The notes under the pieces were generated by a model. It had not been told where the DNA came from. It saw nothing but the letters and a program-made list of their open reading frames with translations, and did no database searches. Made by a program: the position numbers and the translations under genes. A DNA stretch of 64,000 bases from Helicobacter sp. 11S02629-2 (GTDB lineage Bacteria; Campylobacterota; Campylobacteria; Campylobacterales; Helicobacteraceae), in assembly GCF_002272875.1 (NCBI RefSeq), contig NZ_MLAN01000001.1, forward strand, positions 124,001 through 188,000, in the 5' to 3' direction. Shown here piece after piece: positions 26,583 through 36,434 of the stretch. Every line of letters starts with the position of its first letter. Position 1 is the stretch's first letter.

Positions 26583-27443
26583 CTAAAGCTGGCAAGATTC
26601 TAAAGCTTTTTTAGCATCAATTATATCCTTGCTTATTTGATTTCTTAGCTCTTCTAGATTCTTATATCTTTTATTAGCACGAAGATATTTTATAAATCCT
26701 ATCTTTATATAGCCACTAACTTTTGGGATGGTGGTATCTATTAGATGGGTTTCTATGCAAAACATATTATCAGTGCTTACTCTATGACCTATGAAACTTA
26801 CACTTGGATAGGCCTTGCCTTCTATATAAGTTAAAGTAGCATAGACGCCATGAAGTGGAACTATATATAAGATATTTCTCATATTGATAGTTGGATAAAG
26901 CTCTTTTTTCCCAAGCCCCTGCCCTCTTATGACCTTGCCACTTATCTCATATATCCTACCTAGCATCTTATTAGCAACATCTACATTGCCATTTTTTATT
27001 AGACTTTTTATTAGCGAGGTATGAAGTGTTAGTCCTTTATAGTTTTGCCTATCTAGGACTTTTAGTCTTATCTGTGGGTAAGAAGATTCTAGAATCTCTT
27101 TTAGGTCTATAACACTGCAAGATTTATTACGACCAAATGTAAAGTCATAGCCCACTACTATAAGCTCTAACCTAGGAAGATGCGTAGTTAAAAGCCTTAT
27201 AAATTCTTCTCCACTAAGATGCTTAATACACTCTAGCCTTATCTTAAATATAGGTAGTGGTGAGTGCTCTGCTCTATATTTAAAAGGAAGCAAAAGAGGC
27301 AAAGTATAAGAGCTAATACTTAGTATACAGCCTTCTTTTCCTAGATAAGAAAAAAGCTTAAGATGTGCCATATGCATGGAATCAAACTTCCCTATGGCAA
27401 CACTTTTATAAGGGAGATTACTAGAAGCTAGAAAGCTTTCCAT
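26583..27443 (-). CDS. ribF: Bifunctional riboflavin kinase / FAD synthetase
   Basis: RibF phosphorylates riboflavin to FMN and adenylates FMN to FAD. The N-terminal nucleotidyltransferase domain shows AIGKFDSMHMAHLKL (a divergent GxFDxxHxGH) and VGYDFTFGRNKS; the C-terminal kinase domain shows GKVIRGQGLGKKELYPTINM (GxxxGFPTxN type) and the IGFIKYLR end. Length 286 is normal. Its ATG overlaps the stop of the upstream flagellin-like gene by one base (TAATG), so the two are translationally coupled and both may fall under a sigma-54 promoter. Confidence 0.9.
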   Translation of the reverse strand: MESFLASSNLPYKSVAIGKFDSMHMAHLKLFSYLGKEGCILSISSYTLPLLLPFKYRAEHSPLPIFKIRLECIKHLSGEEFIRLLTTHLPRLELIVVGYDFTFGRNKSCSVIDLKEILESSYPQIRLKVLDRQNYKGLTLHTSLIKSLIKNGNVDVANKMLGRIYEISGKVIRGQGLGKKELYPTINMRNILYIVPLHGVYATLTYIEGKAYPSVSFIGHRVSTDNMFCIETHLIDTTIPKVSGYIKIGFIKYLRANKRYKNLEELRNQISKDIIDAKKALESCQL

Positions 27444-28084
27444 TAGCCAAGTAGTTCTTTAACTCTGGATTCACTTGGCTCTTTATGTGCCATAGCTAGG
27501 CTTTTGTGATTAAGCTTGATATCTGGGAGTAAGTCTGTTGAAGTTAGTCCATCAAGTTGCTTGCTTAGCTTTGAAAGAGAAGTTTTGATATTAGCTTCCT
27601 CTGTATTTAAGCTTTTTATAAAGTCTTCAGAATCTAAGTCTGCAACATCTATCTTTTTTGGATCAAAGTCTAAAAGGCTAGTTTGAAAGACTTTTTTACC
27701 ATCAAAGCTAGTATCTTGAATCTTTTTTGCTATCTCTGCTTTTATACCGCCTGCTTCTTTTTCTAACCTGCTTTGTGCTTCTATATCAGTTGTGTGCTTG
27801 GCATTTACATTTATACTTTTATAGTCACTAACTAGGCTTTTTACTTCCTTGATAGCCTTAGCAGCGCTTTGTAAAGTGCCTATTTCTTTATTGATAGTTT
27901 TTACTTTAGCCCCTAACATCTCTTTAGGATTTTGAGATTTTAAAGTTAGATCATCTTTTGGTATGCTTGTAATCTTTGCTGGAGTGGCATTAGCCTCTGC
28001 TACTATGGCACGTGGCTTTTCAGGGGTCTTATTAGTAGTTAAAGCGCCATTAGACGCATTAGGAGTATTTTTAGAAACTATCAT
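27443..28084 (-). CDS. Flagellin-like protein, probable FliS export co-chaperone (HP1076-like)
   Basis: A 213-residue soluble protein. Residues ~60-150 resemble the N-terminal D0/D1 helices of flagellin: KVKTINKEIGTLQSAAKAI, then SRLEKEAGGIKAEIAKKIQ and TSFDGKKVFQTSL, comparable to the flagellin pattern ending in TxFNGKxLL. The rest is low-complexity N terminus and helical C terminus. In Helicobacter a RpoN-controlled flagellin-like protein of this kind (HP1076) assists the flagellin chaperone FliS; I infer the same role here. A GG-N10-GC promoter sits 37-52 nt upstream, which supports a flagellar function. Start supported by AAAGGATT. Coupled to ribF. Confidence 0.6.
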   Translation of the reverse strand: MIVSKNTPNASNGALTTNKTPEKPRAIVAEANATPAKITSIPKDDLTLKSQNPKEMLGAKVKTINKEIGTLQSAAKAIKEVKSLVSDYKSINVNAKHTTDIEAQSRLEKEAGGIKAEIAKKIQDTSFDGKKVFQTSLLDFDPKKIDVADLDSEDFIKSLNTEEANIKTSLSKLSKQLDGLTSTDLLPDIKLNHKSLAMAHKEPSESRVKELLG

Positions 28085-28120
28085 TACAAAATCCTTTTAG
28101 TGATAAATTACCAAACACAG

Positions 28121-28138
28121 AAGCAATTTTTGTACCTA
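28121..28138 (-). promoter_or_regulatory. Sigma-54 (RpoN) promoter ahead of flagellin-like gene
   Basis: On the minus strand the sequence TTAGGTACAAAAATTGCTT has the -24 GG (28136-28135) and -12 GC (28124-28123) dinucleotides with exactly 10 nt between them and a TTGC -12 core, matching TGGYAY-N5-TTGCW closely. It lies about 37 nt from the ATG at 28084. Class 2 flagellar genes of Helicobacter use RpoN. Confidence 0.65.
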
Positions 28139-28404
28139 AATAGATAAGCCTAAGCTTGCCACGACATAAAGACCGATTTTATAAATAGCTTAGTTTGTAA
28201 GTGCTTATATTTGTTAAATATCTAATTACTACATTGATGCAAATATCTCCTAAAACATGGCAGTATTAAGATTACATATCATTAGTATCACACTTCTAAC
28301 ACTAAAACAAAGCGACACTAAAAGACTAAAATAAAACAATAAGTCTGCATAAGATAACCAATCTTTTCTGCTAGGATTAGCTAATCTTAAAACACTAGAT
28401 AAGC
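28139..28404. other. Gene-free spacer between divergent transcripts
   Basis: AT-rich, with no reading frame or repeat that stands out. It separates the sigma-54 promoter on the minus strand from the gatA promoter on the plus strand. Confidence 0.4.
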
Positions 28405-28410
28405 TATAAT
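28405..28410 (+). promoter_or_regulatory. -10 box of gatA-hslVU-serS-pflB transcript
   Basis: TATAAT, 38 nt before the gatA ATG, in AT-rich context typical of Helicobacter sigma-80 promoters; no clear -35 is seen, as usual in this group. Confidence 0.45.
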
Positions 28411-28448
28411 TAAAGCTTATAAATCATTGATATATAAGGGAAGCTTAA

Positions 28449-29789
28449 ATGATAACGCTTAAAAAAGCACTCTCACTTAAAAAAGAAGAGATAGAAGAGA
28501 TAAAAGCAGATATAACTAGTAAAGTTGAAGGAGATAAGCTTAATGCCTATATATCAAAGCCTACTTTTCTAGATGGGGACTATGGAAGGGTTCCTATACT
28601 TATAAAAGATAACATCTGTGTGAAAGATAGCGAAGCTACTTGTGCTTCTAAGATTCTAAAAGGCTTTAAGTCACCTTTTGATGCGGCAGTGATAAGTAAG
28701 CTTCATGATAACAATATGTGTGCTTTTGGACGGGCTAATATGGATGAGTTTGGCATGGGCAGTACAACTATGACTAGCTGTTATGGTCCTACTTTAAACC
28801 CAGTTGATACATCTAGAATACCAGGTGGTAGTAGTGGTGGAGGTGCTGCAGCAGTAGCTAGTAAGATAGCTATAGCAAGCCTAGGAAGTGATACTGGTGG
28901 CTCAGTTAGACAGCCTTCAAGCTACTGTGGATGCGTTGGCTTAAAGCCAAGCTATGGAAGGGTTAGTAGATATGGCCTTATAGCTTATAGCTCTTCACTA
29001 GAGCAAGTTGGCACTATCACCCAAAACGTAGAAGATAGTGCTATCTTACTAGACTGTATAAGTGGGGGTTGTAGTAAAGATTCTACTTGCATGCCTTTAA
29101 AAGCTACTAAGACTTTTGATAATCTTGATAGCAGCCGTACTTTAAAAGTTGGCGTTTTACTAGATTCTATAAAAGATGCCAGCAAGGAAGTCCAAGAAGC
29201 TTACACTAAAACTATAAAAGTACTAGAAAGCCTAGGGCACAAGATAGTTCATAAAAAACTTACTGATACTAGCTATCAACTAGCTGCTTACTATATCATC
29301 TCAACAGCTGAAGCCAGCAGTAACCTAGCACGCTTTGATGGCGTAAGATATGGTAATAGAGTAGAGGCTAAAAGCTTAAAAGATATGTACTTTAATACTA
29401 GAGCACAATTTGGCGATGAGGTCAAAAGACGTATCATGCTAGGAAGCTTTGTCTTAAGTAGTGGTTACTATGATGCTTACTATAAAAGAGCTAAGAATCT
29501 TCAAGCTATGATAAAGCAAGAATATGAGGCTATATTTCAAGACTGTGACGTTATACTCTCTCCTGTAGCACCAAGTGTAGCACCAAAGCTTGATGCAAAA
29601 AGTAGCCCCCTTGAGATATATCTAAGTGATATCTATACTATAGGGGTTAATATAGCAGGTCTACCAGCCATTAGTGTGCCTGTGATAAAAAGTCCACTTC
29701 CTATAGGCATGCAGTTTATTGGCAGAAGCTTTGATGAGCAGTCTATATTAGATATAGCTTACGGACTTGAATTAGAACTTAACTTATAA
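28449..29789 (+). CDS. gatA: Glutamyl-tRNA(Gln) amidotransferase subunit A
   Basis: GatA is the glutaminase of the GatCAB complex that converts mischarged Glu-tRNA(Gln) (and Asp-tRNA(Asn)) to the amide form; such organisms lack GlnRS. The amidase catalytic triad is visible: Lys53 (ILIKDNI), cis-Ser about 128 ([11 protein letters not shown]) and nucleophile Ser about 152 ([11 protein letters not shown]). At 446 residues it is slightly shorter than typical. First gene of a plus-strand run with hslV 13 nt later. The start has AAGGGAAG upstream. Confidence 0.95.
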   Translation: MITLKKALSLKKEEIEEIKADITSKVEGDKLNAYISKPTFLDGDYGRVPILIKDNICVKDSEATCASKILKGFKSPFDAAVISKLHDNNMCAFGRANMDEFGMGSTTMTSCYGPTLNPVDTSRIPGGSSGGGAAAVASKIAIASLGSDTGGSVRQPSSYCGCVGLKPSYGRVSRYGLIAYSSSLEQVGTITQNVEDSAILLDCISGGCSKDSTCMPLKATKTFDNLDSSRTLKVGVLLDSIKDASKEVQEAYTKTIKVLESLGHKIVHKKLTDTSYQLAAYYIISTAEASSNLARFDGVRYGNRVEAKSLKDMYFNTRAQFGDEVKRRIMLGSFVLSSGYYDAYYKRAKNLQAMIKQEYEAIFQDCDVILSPVAPSVAPKLDAKSSPLEIYLSDIYTIGVNIAGLPAISVPVIKSPLPIGMQFIGRSFDEQSILDIAYGLELELNL

Positions 29790-29802
29790 AAGGATAGAGT
29801 AA

Positions 29803-30348
29803 ATGTTTCATGCAACTACCATACTTGGATACATAGGGCAAAAAGATGGAAAGCCTTGTGGTGTTATAGGAGGGGATGGTCAAGTTAGTTTTGGCTCCTG
29901 TATCATGAAGGGCAATGCTACAAAAATAAGAAGTCTCTATAATGGAAAAGTACTAGGTGGTTTTGCAGGAAGCACTGCTGATGCCTTTTCACTTTTTGAC
30001 ATGTTTGAAAGAATCTTAGAATCCAGTAAGGGAAATCTTGCTAAATCAGTACTAGACTTTAGCAAAGAGTGGAGAAAAGATAAGTACTTAAGACGCCTAG
30101 AAGCTATGATGATAGTGCTAAATGCAAACAGCATATATATCTTAAGTGGTACTGGAGATGTAGTCGAGCCAGAAGATGGCAAAATCGCTGCCATTGGCAG
30201 TGGTGGTAACTACGCACTAGCAAGTGCAAGGGCACTAGATAAGTTTAGTAGTGTCTCTCCTAAAGACTTAGTTTATGAGTCTTTGCAAATCGCCGGTGAT
30301 ATATGCATTTATACCAATCATAATATTAAGATCTTGGAGATAGATTAA
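29803..30348 (+). CDS. hslV: ATP-dependent protease peptidase subunit
   Basis: HslV (ClpQ) is the two-ring threonine peptidase that HslU feeds with unfolded protein. The mature N-terminal Thr would be T5 after removal of MFHA, a short propeptide like those of other Campylobacterota (E. coli has only Met). Also seen: [30 protein letters not shown] and the [17 protein letters not shown] segment near the C terminus. Overlaps hslU start (TAATG), so translation is coupled. Confidence 0.95.
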   Translation: MFHATTILGYIGQKDGKPCGVIGGDGQVSFGSCIMKGNATKIRSLYNGKVLGGFAGSTADAFSLFDMFERILESSKGNLAKSVLDFSKEWRKDKYLRRLEAMMIVLNANSIYILSGTGDVVEPEDGKIAAIGSGGNYALASARALDKFSSVSPKDLVYESLQIAGDICIYTNHNIKILEID

Positions 30349-31694
30349 TGGAAAGTGATAGTTTAAAGACGCTGGATAAAAAGCCAAAAGAGATAGTTAG
30401 CTATCTAGATGAATACATAATAGGACAGCTTGATGCTAAAAAAGCTATAGCTATAGCCTTAAGAAACCGCTACAGAAGGCTAAAGCTAAGTAAAGAGTTA
30501 CAAGAAGAAGTCACCCCTAAAAACATCCTTATGATAGGGTCTACTGGAGTTGGTAAAACTGAGATAGCAAGGCGTATGGCAAAGATCATGGGGCTACCTT
30601 TTATAAAGGTTGAAGCTAGTAAATACACAGAAGTAGGCTTTGTGGGGCGTGATGTAGAATCTATGGTACGTGAGTTAGTCTTAGCTAGTATTAATCTTTT
30701 ACAAAGTAAGTACAAAGCAGAATCTTCAAAAGAGATAGATGACTACATAGTAGAAAGGATAGCTAAAAAGCTTATACCACCACTTCCAAGCACTGTTAGT
30801 GAAGAAAGACAAAAAGAGTATGAAGTCAGCCTAGAAAAGATGAAAGATAAGATTAGAGATGGCTCTATGGATGATAGAAAGATATCAATAGAGATTAAAA
30901 AAAGCTCTAAAAAACTAATCGATGACAACTTGCCAGTAGAGATGTCTAAGATGCAAGAATCTTTAATGAAGGTCTTCCAAAAAGATGAAAACATCAAAAA
31001 AGAGCTAAGCATAAAAGAGGCTAAAGAAGTCTTAAGAAGTGAAGCACAAGAAAATGTACTAGATCATGAAAACATAGAGCAAGAAGCCTTAAAGCTAGCT
31101 AGTCAAAGTGGGATAATCTTTATAGATGAGATAGATAAAATCGCAGTTAGTGCTAAAAATCAAAGCCGCCAAGACCCTAGCAAAGAAGGTGTACAAAGAG
31201 ACTTACTGCCTATAGTAGAAGGAAGTATAGTTAATACTAAGTATGGTCAGATAAAAACAGATCATATACTTTTTATAGCAGCAGGAGCATTTCACCTAAG
31301 TAAACCAAGTGATCTAATCCCTGAGTTGCAAGGTCGTTTCCCACTAAGAGTAGAGTTAGATAACCTTGATGAAGAAGCCCTCTATCAGATTCTTACTTCT
31401 ACTAAAAACTCTATCATCAAGCAGTACCAAGCCCTTTTAAGTGTAGAAGGAGTGGAACTTAGCTTTGAAGATGAAGCACTGCGTGAGTTAAGTCGCCTAA
31501 GCTATAGGGCTAATGAAGACACTGAAGACATAGGTGCTAGACGCCTTCACACAGCTATAGAAAAAGTTATAGAAGATATAAGCTTTAATGCTGATGACTA
31601 CAAGGGTCAAAAAGTAGTAGTAGATAAAGAACTAGTTAATAAAAAGTTAGATAGCTTAGTTAAAAACGTAGATCTAACACGATATATACTATAA
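30348..31694 (+). CDS. hslU: ATP-dependent protease ATPase subunit
   Basis: HslU (ClpY) is the AAA+ unfoldase partner of HslV. Domains: N domain with YLDEYIIGQ and Walker A GSTGVGKT (residues 64-71), the GYVG-type pore motif as YTEVGFVGRDVES, a helical I domain (~115-245), Walker B IIFIDEIDKI, sensor segments GAFHLSKPSDLIPELQGRFP, and the C-terminal domain with GARRLHT. It ends RYIL, consistent with the C-terminal tail that docks into HslV. 448 residues is normal. serS follows 46 nt later. Confidence 0.95.
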   Translation: MESDSLKTLDKKPKEIVSYLDEYIIGQLDAKKAIAIALRNRYRRLKLSKELQEEVTPKNILMIGSTGVGKTEIARRMAKIMGLPFIKVEASKYTEVGFVGRDVESMVRELVLASINLLQSKYKAESSKEIDDYIVERIAKKLIPPLPSTVSEERQKEYEVSLEKMKDKIRDGSMDDRKISIEIKKSSKKLIDDNLPVEMSKMQESLMKVFQKDENIKKELSIKEAKEVLRSEAQENVLDHENIEQEALKLASQSGIIFIDEIDKIAVSAKNQSRQDPSKEGVQRDLLPIVEGSIVNTKYGQIKTDHILFIAAGAFHLSKPSDLIPELQGRFPLRVELDNLDEEALYQILTSTKNSIIKQYQALLSVEGVELSFEDEALRELSRLSYRANEDTEDIGARRLHTAIEKVIEDISFNADDYKGQKVVVDKELVNKKLDSLVKNVDLTRYIL

Positions 31695-31740
31695 GACTTA
31701 AAGCAAAGCAACAAACAAAACTTAAATAGGGGAAGCTTAC

Positions 31741-33000
31741 ATGATAGATACAAAACTGCTATTAAGAGATTTACAAACGTGTACAAGAAAGCTTGAGGCT
31801 AAAGGCGTAAGCAAGCAAGATATAGACAGCCTTGTTAGCCTAAGTCTAGCTTACAAAGAAGCAAAGACTAATGTAGAAAAGCTTCAAGCCACTCAAAATG
31901 CCCTTTCAAAAACTAAACCTGATGAAGAAACTAAAGCAAAGATACTCTCCTTGGTACAAGAGCTTAAAAGTGAGCAAGAAAACTTAAAAGACATAGAATC
32001 TAAGTTTGAAGCTTTACTACTTGGAACCCCTAATCTAATAGATGATAAAACCCCTATAGGTAAAGATGAAAGTGAAAACTTAGAGCTAAAAAGAGTACTA
32101 ACTCCACCTACTTTTAGCTTCACTCCAAAAGCCCACTGGGAGCTAGCAGAAAAAAACGGCTGGATAGACTTTGAAAATGCTGCCAAAATCGCCAAGTCAA
32201 GATTTAACATATTAAGAGGAATGGCAGCTAAACTTAACTTTGCCCTTATCTCTTACATGCTTGAGTTTAACCAAAGTCGTGGCTTTGAGTACGTACACAC
32301 TCCAGTGCTAGTTAATGCAAATGCTTTGCTTGGCACAGGGCAACTTCCAAAGTTTAAAGATGACATGTTTAAGCTAGAAAACACCCTTGATCCAGATACT
32401 AACAAAGGTCATGAACTTTATCTTATATCAACTTCTGAGATTTCACTTACTAATATCTACCAAGATACCATTATCCCTTATGATGAGTTGCCTTTAAAGC
32501 TTACTTCTTATACTCCTTGTTTTAGGAAAGAAGCAGGCAGTGCTGGCAGGGATACACGCGGCATCATAAGACAGCATCAATTCGATAAGGTTGAGCTTGT
32601 AAGTATCACTTCAGAAGAAGATAGCGAGGCTATGCAAGCTTATATGATAGAAACTGCTTCACTTCTTTTAGAAAGACTAGGACTTCCTCATAGACTAGTA
32701 CAACTTTGCAGTGGCGATCTTGGATTTAGCGCTAGTAATACAGTGGACTTAGAAGTGTGGTTTCCTTCACAAGATACTTATAGAGAGATAAGTTCAGTTT
32801 CAAACTGCAGAGACTTCCAAGCAAGACGTGCGAAAATCCGCTATAAGCAAGATGGTAAAAACAAACTAGCCCATACGCTAAATGGCTCTAGTCTTGCAGT
32901 AGGAAGAACCTTAGCTGCTATCATGGAAAACTACCAAGATGAACAGGGTAATATCAAGATTCCAAAAGTATTAGAAAAATACATGCCGGGCATTAACTAA
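31741..33000 (+). CDS. serS: Seryl-tRNA synthetase
   Basis: Charges tRNA(Ser) and tRNA(Sec) with serine. The N-terminal long coiled-coil arm that grips tRNA spans about residues 25-100; class II motifs follow: motif 2 CFRKEAGSAGRDTRGIIRQHQFDK (described as FRKEAGSAGRDTRG plus IIRQHQF) and motif 3 LNGSSLAVGRTLAAIMEN. The TSEISLTN serine pocket is present. 419 residues, normal. RBS GGGGAAG before ATG. pflB starts 24 nt later. Confidence 0.96.
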   Translation: MIDTKLLLRDLQTCTRKLEAKGVSKQDIDSLVSLSLAYKEAKTNVEKLQATQNALSKTKPDEETKAKILSLVQELKSEQENLKDIESKFEALLLGTPNLIDDKTPIGKDESENLELKRVLTPPTFSFTPKAHWELAEKNGWIDFENAAKIAKSRFNILRGMAAKLNFALISYMLEFNQSRGFEYVHTPVLVNANALLGTGQLPKFKDDMFKLENTLDPDTNKGHELYLISTSEISLTNIYQDTIIPYDELPLKLTSYTPCFRKEAGSAGRDTRGIIRQHQFDKVELVSITSEEDSEAMQAYMIETASLLLERLGLPHRLVQLCSGDLGFSASNTVDLEVWFPSQDTYREISSVSNCRDFQARRAKIRYKQDGKNKLAHTLNGSSLAVGRTLAAIMENYQDEQGNIKIPKVLEKYMPGIN

Positions 33001-33024
33001 GACATTTAGGGATGGGATTAATAC

Positions 33025-35547
33025 GTGCCTAACGCTACAGATAACAAAGGCAAAAAGGCTAGCCTTAAAGAAAAGCTTGATTTTTCAAAGATATTTTATG
33101 TCATCAAGTCCTTTTTTCATCCACTAAAAGGGCTTGCGGTCAAAAAAGCAAAGATAGTGCCTAAGCCTAAGGAGTCTTTAGGTGACCTTGAGCTTTTAGA
33201 AGCAGAAAGAGAAGGCACTAACCACCAAGCTAGTAGTGAAGAACTTAAAGCAGCAGACAAAAGACTAAGTAAAAAAACACTTGGGATAATAATAGGCATT
33301 GTTGTAATAATCATCATCATATCTATACTAATAGCACTAATTATTAATAAAAAAGAAAGTCAAAGCCAAGCAAAAGCTCTAGATAATCTAGCAGCCAGAC
33401 AAGCACAGATAGCAGCACAAACTGAGATAAAAGAAACTGCCCTACCAGATATCCCCATGCTTTCTTCTATAAATGCTCCCATAGTTGATGATAACAACTT
33501 ACAAGACCTAATCAAAAAAGCAGACATCCTTTATAAAAGTGGCAACAAAGATGATGCCCTTGATATCTATAAGCAAATAGCTAGCTTTTCTAAGGCCATA
33601 GCTAACTATAACTTAGGTGTAGTAGAGGCAAAGTCAAAAGACTATCTAGCAAGCCTTAGATACTACGACTTAGCTATAAACTCTGGAGAAGATATACCAC
33701 TAAGTGCTAATAACGCTATGGCTGATGCTTACTATCTAAAAGATGAGGCAAAATTTAAACACTACTTAAATATAAGCAATACCTACTTAAACCAGATAAG
33801 CACCCTTGTGCCCTACCCTTATATCTATGCACTTAATCAGTACTATAATGGCAACTACTTTGAAGCCCTCTCTCCACTTTCTCATCCAAGCAGTGCTTTT
33901 AGTAATGGCGAAAAACGCCTTGCAAGTAAAATGTATGCAGTCTTTAATGACAACCTTAATGCTTATAAGAATCTAAAAGAAGTAGCCACTCCAGAAGATG
34001 AGCTAGCCTTAGGTCAGCTTGCTGCAAGAGAGGGCAACTTAAAAGAGGCTTTAGCGCATATAGAAAACTATCTTATAAGCTATCCAAATGATATAAATGC
34101 CCAAATGAGTGCTGAGCTTATAAGCTTAAGAATGGGGGCTTATGCTAATGCTGCTAAGTTTATGGGAAGCTATTCAAGTATTGCTAAAAATGTCCCTAAT
34201 CCCTACCCGATAAAAGTAGTTATCTCACCTAATATATTTGATGTAAATCTAGCTCAAAGAGAGCTTTGGAGAAGTACTTTTGAAAACTCAAAGCTTTTCA
34301 TAGCCAAGATCTTATTTTACTATGCGCCTTACCGCGTATTTGACGTAGATAGGGCTTTAAGAGTTATAGTTGAAGGAGTGCTTGACACTCAGATAAATCA
34401 AAACAGACTAGAAGAAAGCAACTCCATACTAGTTAAAGGTGCTACTATCTCTGAGATAAACCAAGACATAGCACTTGCCTTAAAACGCATTAATAACAAC
34501 GACACAAGAGGCGCTTTAAAGCTTTTAGAACGAAGCCTTAAAAGCAATATAGACCACGCTGTGCTGCACTATGATATAGGTGTGCTTTATGCACAAATGG
34601 GTGAGTTTGATAAGGCCTACTATCACTTTTTACGTGCCTACCACTTAGATAACAACGATATATTAGCCGGTAACCTAGCCTTATTAAGTGGAGTTATAAC
34701 TAAGCATGATAACATCCAGCTAAATGCCTCTATATCTGAAAGTATAAGAAACTCCAAGCTAGATTCAAAAAAGCTAAGTCTGTATAAGTCTATGCAAAAC
34801 TGGATAAATGACCCTAGGGTTAGACCCTATATAGCACCAAAAAATGCCTCTTTATTTGAATATGCTTATAGCTTAGTTAGTGCTACAAGCCAGCAAAACA
34901 AACAAGTGATGCTTGAAGCAACCACAGGCTTAAAAGACTTACAGCCTAATGACTTAGTGGCTAACTATCTTTATGGCATAGCATCTAACTTCGGACAAAA
35001 TGCAAAAAATATGTCTTTAAACCTGCAGTATCTTTTTAAGGGCAACTTAAAGCTTGACTTAAATCCAGTCTTTTATGGGCCTACTTTAGCACGTGAGATA
35101 TATATAAAAATAGGCTTTATAACCGGTAACTTAAAGCTACAAAAAAAGATACTCCAAGATAAGCTAAGCACGCAAGACCTTAATCCTAATGGCATCATGC
35201 AAGCCCTAGCCTACCTTGATATCTATGATAATAACTTTGAAGAAAGCTATAGCCTTTATAACACGCTGATTAATGATAGAAAAGAAGATGATAGTAATAC
35301 TAGATTTTTCGGTGCCCTTGCGGCAATTGGCGCTGGACATAACAACATCGCTACTTTGTTACTTCAACTTGCTAAGATGGATTCTAGTAGTAACTTTGAA
35401 AGCAAGTACGCTTTAGGGCTTTTATATCAAGAGCAAGGTAACTATAACGCAGCCGCCCAGCACTTTAACTCTATTAGCAATACTGACTTGAACTCTGAGT
35501 ACTTTAGCTTTAAGATAGATGATAGCAAGATCAAAATCCCACAATAA
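33025..35547 (+). CDS. pflB: Paralysed-flagella protein B (flagellar motor scaffold, TPR)
   Basis: An 840-residue protein with a short cytoplasmic N terminus, a single membrane helix at residues ~86-107 (very Ile-rich) and a large periplasmic region of TPR-like helical repeats. This matches PflB of Campylobacter/Helicobacter, the rim protein that with PflA and MotAB recruits stator units to the wide motor. TPR-like units include NYNLGVVEAKSKDY around residue 195 and ALLYDIGVLYAQMGEFDKAY-type repeats near residue 530. Start is GTG with GGGATGGG upstream. Co-transcribed with serS and the ABC ATPase gene. Confidence 0.75.
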   Translation: MPNATDNKGKKASLKEKLDFSKIFYVIKSFFHPLKGLAVKKAKIVPKPKESLGDLELLEAEREGTNHQASSEELKAADKRLSKKTLGIIIGIVVIIIIISILIALIINKKESQSQAKALDNLAARQAQIAAQTEIKETALPDIPMLSSINAPIVDDNNLQDLIKKADILYKSGNKDDALDIYKQIASFSKAIANYNLGVVEAKSKDYLASLRYYDLAINSGEDIPLSANNAMADAYYLKDEAKFKHYLNISNTYLNQISTLVPYPYIYALNQYYNGNYFEALSPLSHPSSAFSNGEKRLASKMYAVFNDNLNAYKNLKEVATPEDELALGQLAAREGNLKEALAHIENYLISYPNDINAQMSAELISLRMGAYANAAKFMGSYSSIAKNVPNPYPIKVVISPNIFDVNLAQRELWRSTFENSKLFIAKILFYYAPYRVFDVDRALRVIVEGVLDTQINQNRLEESNSILVKGATISEINQDIALALKRINNNDTRGALKLLERSLKSNIDHAVLHYDIGVLYAQMGEFDKAYYHFLRAYHLDNNDILAGNLALLSGVITKHDNIQLNASISESIRNSKLDSKKLSLYKSMQNWINDPRVRPYIAPKNASLFEYAYSLVSATSQQNKQVMLEATTGLKDLQPNDLVANYLYGIASNFGQNAKNMSLNLQYLFKGNLKLDLNPVFYGPTLAREIYIKIGFITGNLKLQKKILQDKLSTQDLNPNGIMQALAYLDIYDNNFEESYSLYNTLINDRKEDDSNTRFFGALAAIGAGHNNIATLLLQLAKMDSSSNFESKYALGLLYQEQGNYNAAAQHFNSISNTDLNSEYFSFKIDDSKIKIPQ

Positions 35548-35575
35548 CACCTAAAACAACAAAGGCCATATACAA

Positions 35576-36280
35576 ATGTCAGACACCCTACTCTTAGTAA
35601 AAAATCTAAGTAAAACCAAAAACAACATAGAGATACTAAAAGATATAAACTTTTCCATAGATAAAGGGCAAGTTGTAGGATTACTTGGGGCTAATGGAAG
35701 TGGAAAAACTAGCCTTTTAAAACTAATTGCCCTTTTAAATCGCCCAAGCGAGGGCAGCATAGAGTTTGATTCTAAGCCTTTAAGTATAGAATCTAAAAAC
35801 GAAATGGTCTTCTTACCAGACCTTGATGTCTTAGATGCCAAGTCAAAGATAAGTAGTATTATTAGTTTTTATGAAGGTGTATTTTATAACTTTAAAAAAG
35901 ATATAGCCCTTGAGATTCTAGATAGCTTAAAGATAAAGTCTAATGCTTATATAAATCGCTGTTCAAAAGGCACTAGGGAAAAAATCGCCCTTGCTTTAAC
36001 CATGGCTAGGCAAGTAAAGCTTTATATGTTTGATGAACCCATAGTCGGCATAGACCCAGTGGCAAGAGACTTAGTGCTTGGCATCATCTTAAAGTATAAA
36101 AAGCAAGATTCTAGCCTTATCATCTCAACTCACTTATTAAACGAAGTAGAAGCTATCTTGGATACTGCCCTTTTTATGTATGAAGGAAGACTAATAGCTA
36201 ATAAAAAACTAAACGATATAAAAGAAAGTGGCTTATCTTTAGAGGCAAGCTTTAAAGAGTTAATCCTTACGCAAGGCTAA
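35576..36280 (+). CDS. ABC transporter ATP-binding protein (orphan ATPase)
   Basis: A 234-residue single ABC cassette: Walker A GLLGANGSGKTS, signature NRCSKGTREKIALAL (SKG type, as in YtrB/EcsA-like exporters), Walker B VKLYMFDEPIVGIDP, and the switch His in STHLLNE. No membrane permease or accessory gene is adjacent, so the partner and substrate are unknown. It lies 28 nt after pflB and is the last gene before a strong terminator, so it shares the serS-pflB transcript. Confidence 0.88.
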   Translation: MSDTLLLVKNLSKTKNNIEILKDINFSIDKGQVVGLLGANGSGKTSLLKLIALLNRPSEGSIEFDSKPLSIESKNEMVFLPDLDVLDAKSKISSIISFYEGVFYNFKKDIALEILDSLKIKSNAYINRCSKGTREKIALALTMARQVKLYMFDEPIVGIDPVARDLVLGIILKYKKQDSSLIISTHLLNEVEAILDTALFMYEGRLIANKKLNDIKESGLSLEASFKELILTQG

Positions 36281-36363
36281 GTTAGAATTTATAGCTATTA
36301 CTAAGGCCTATCATAAGGCATCATAAGAAGCACAGCACGCACGAAGTGGCAATCATATATTTT

Positions 36364-36396
36364 ATAGATTCCATAAAGCTATGGAATCTATTTTTT
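36364..36396 (+). terminator. Strong terminator with perfect ATAGATTCCAT stem
   Basis: An 11-bp perfect stem (ATAGATTCCAT at 36364-36374, ATGGAATCTAT at 36381-36391), a 6-nt loop and T6 from 36391. It ends the ABC-cassette transcript and may also act on coaE from the other side. Confidence 0.85.
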
Positions 36397-36434
36397 AACT
36401 AATGCACCACAAAGAAAGCTTAATATAAACCCAC

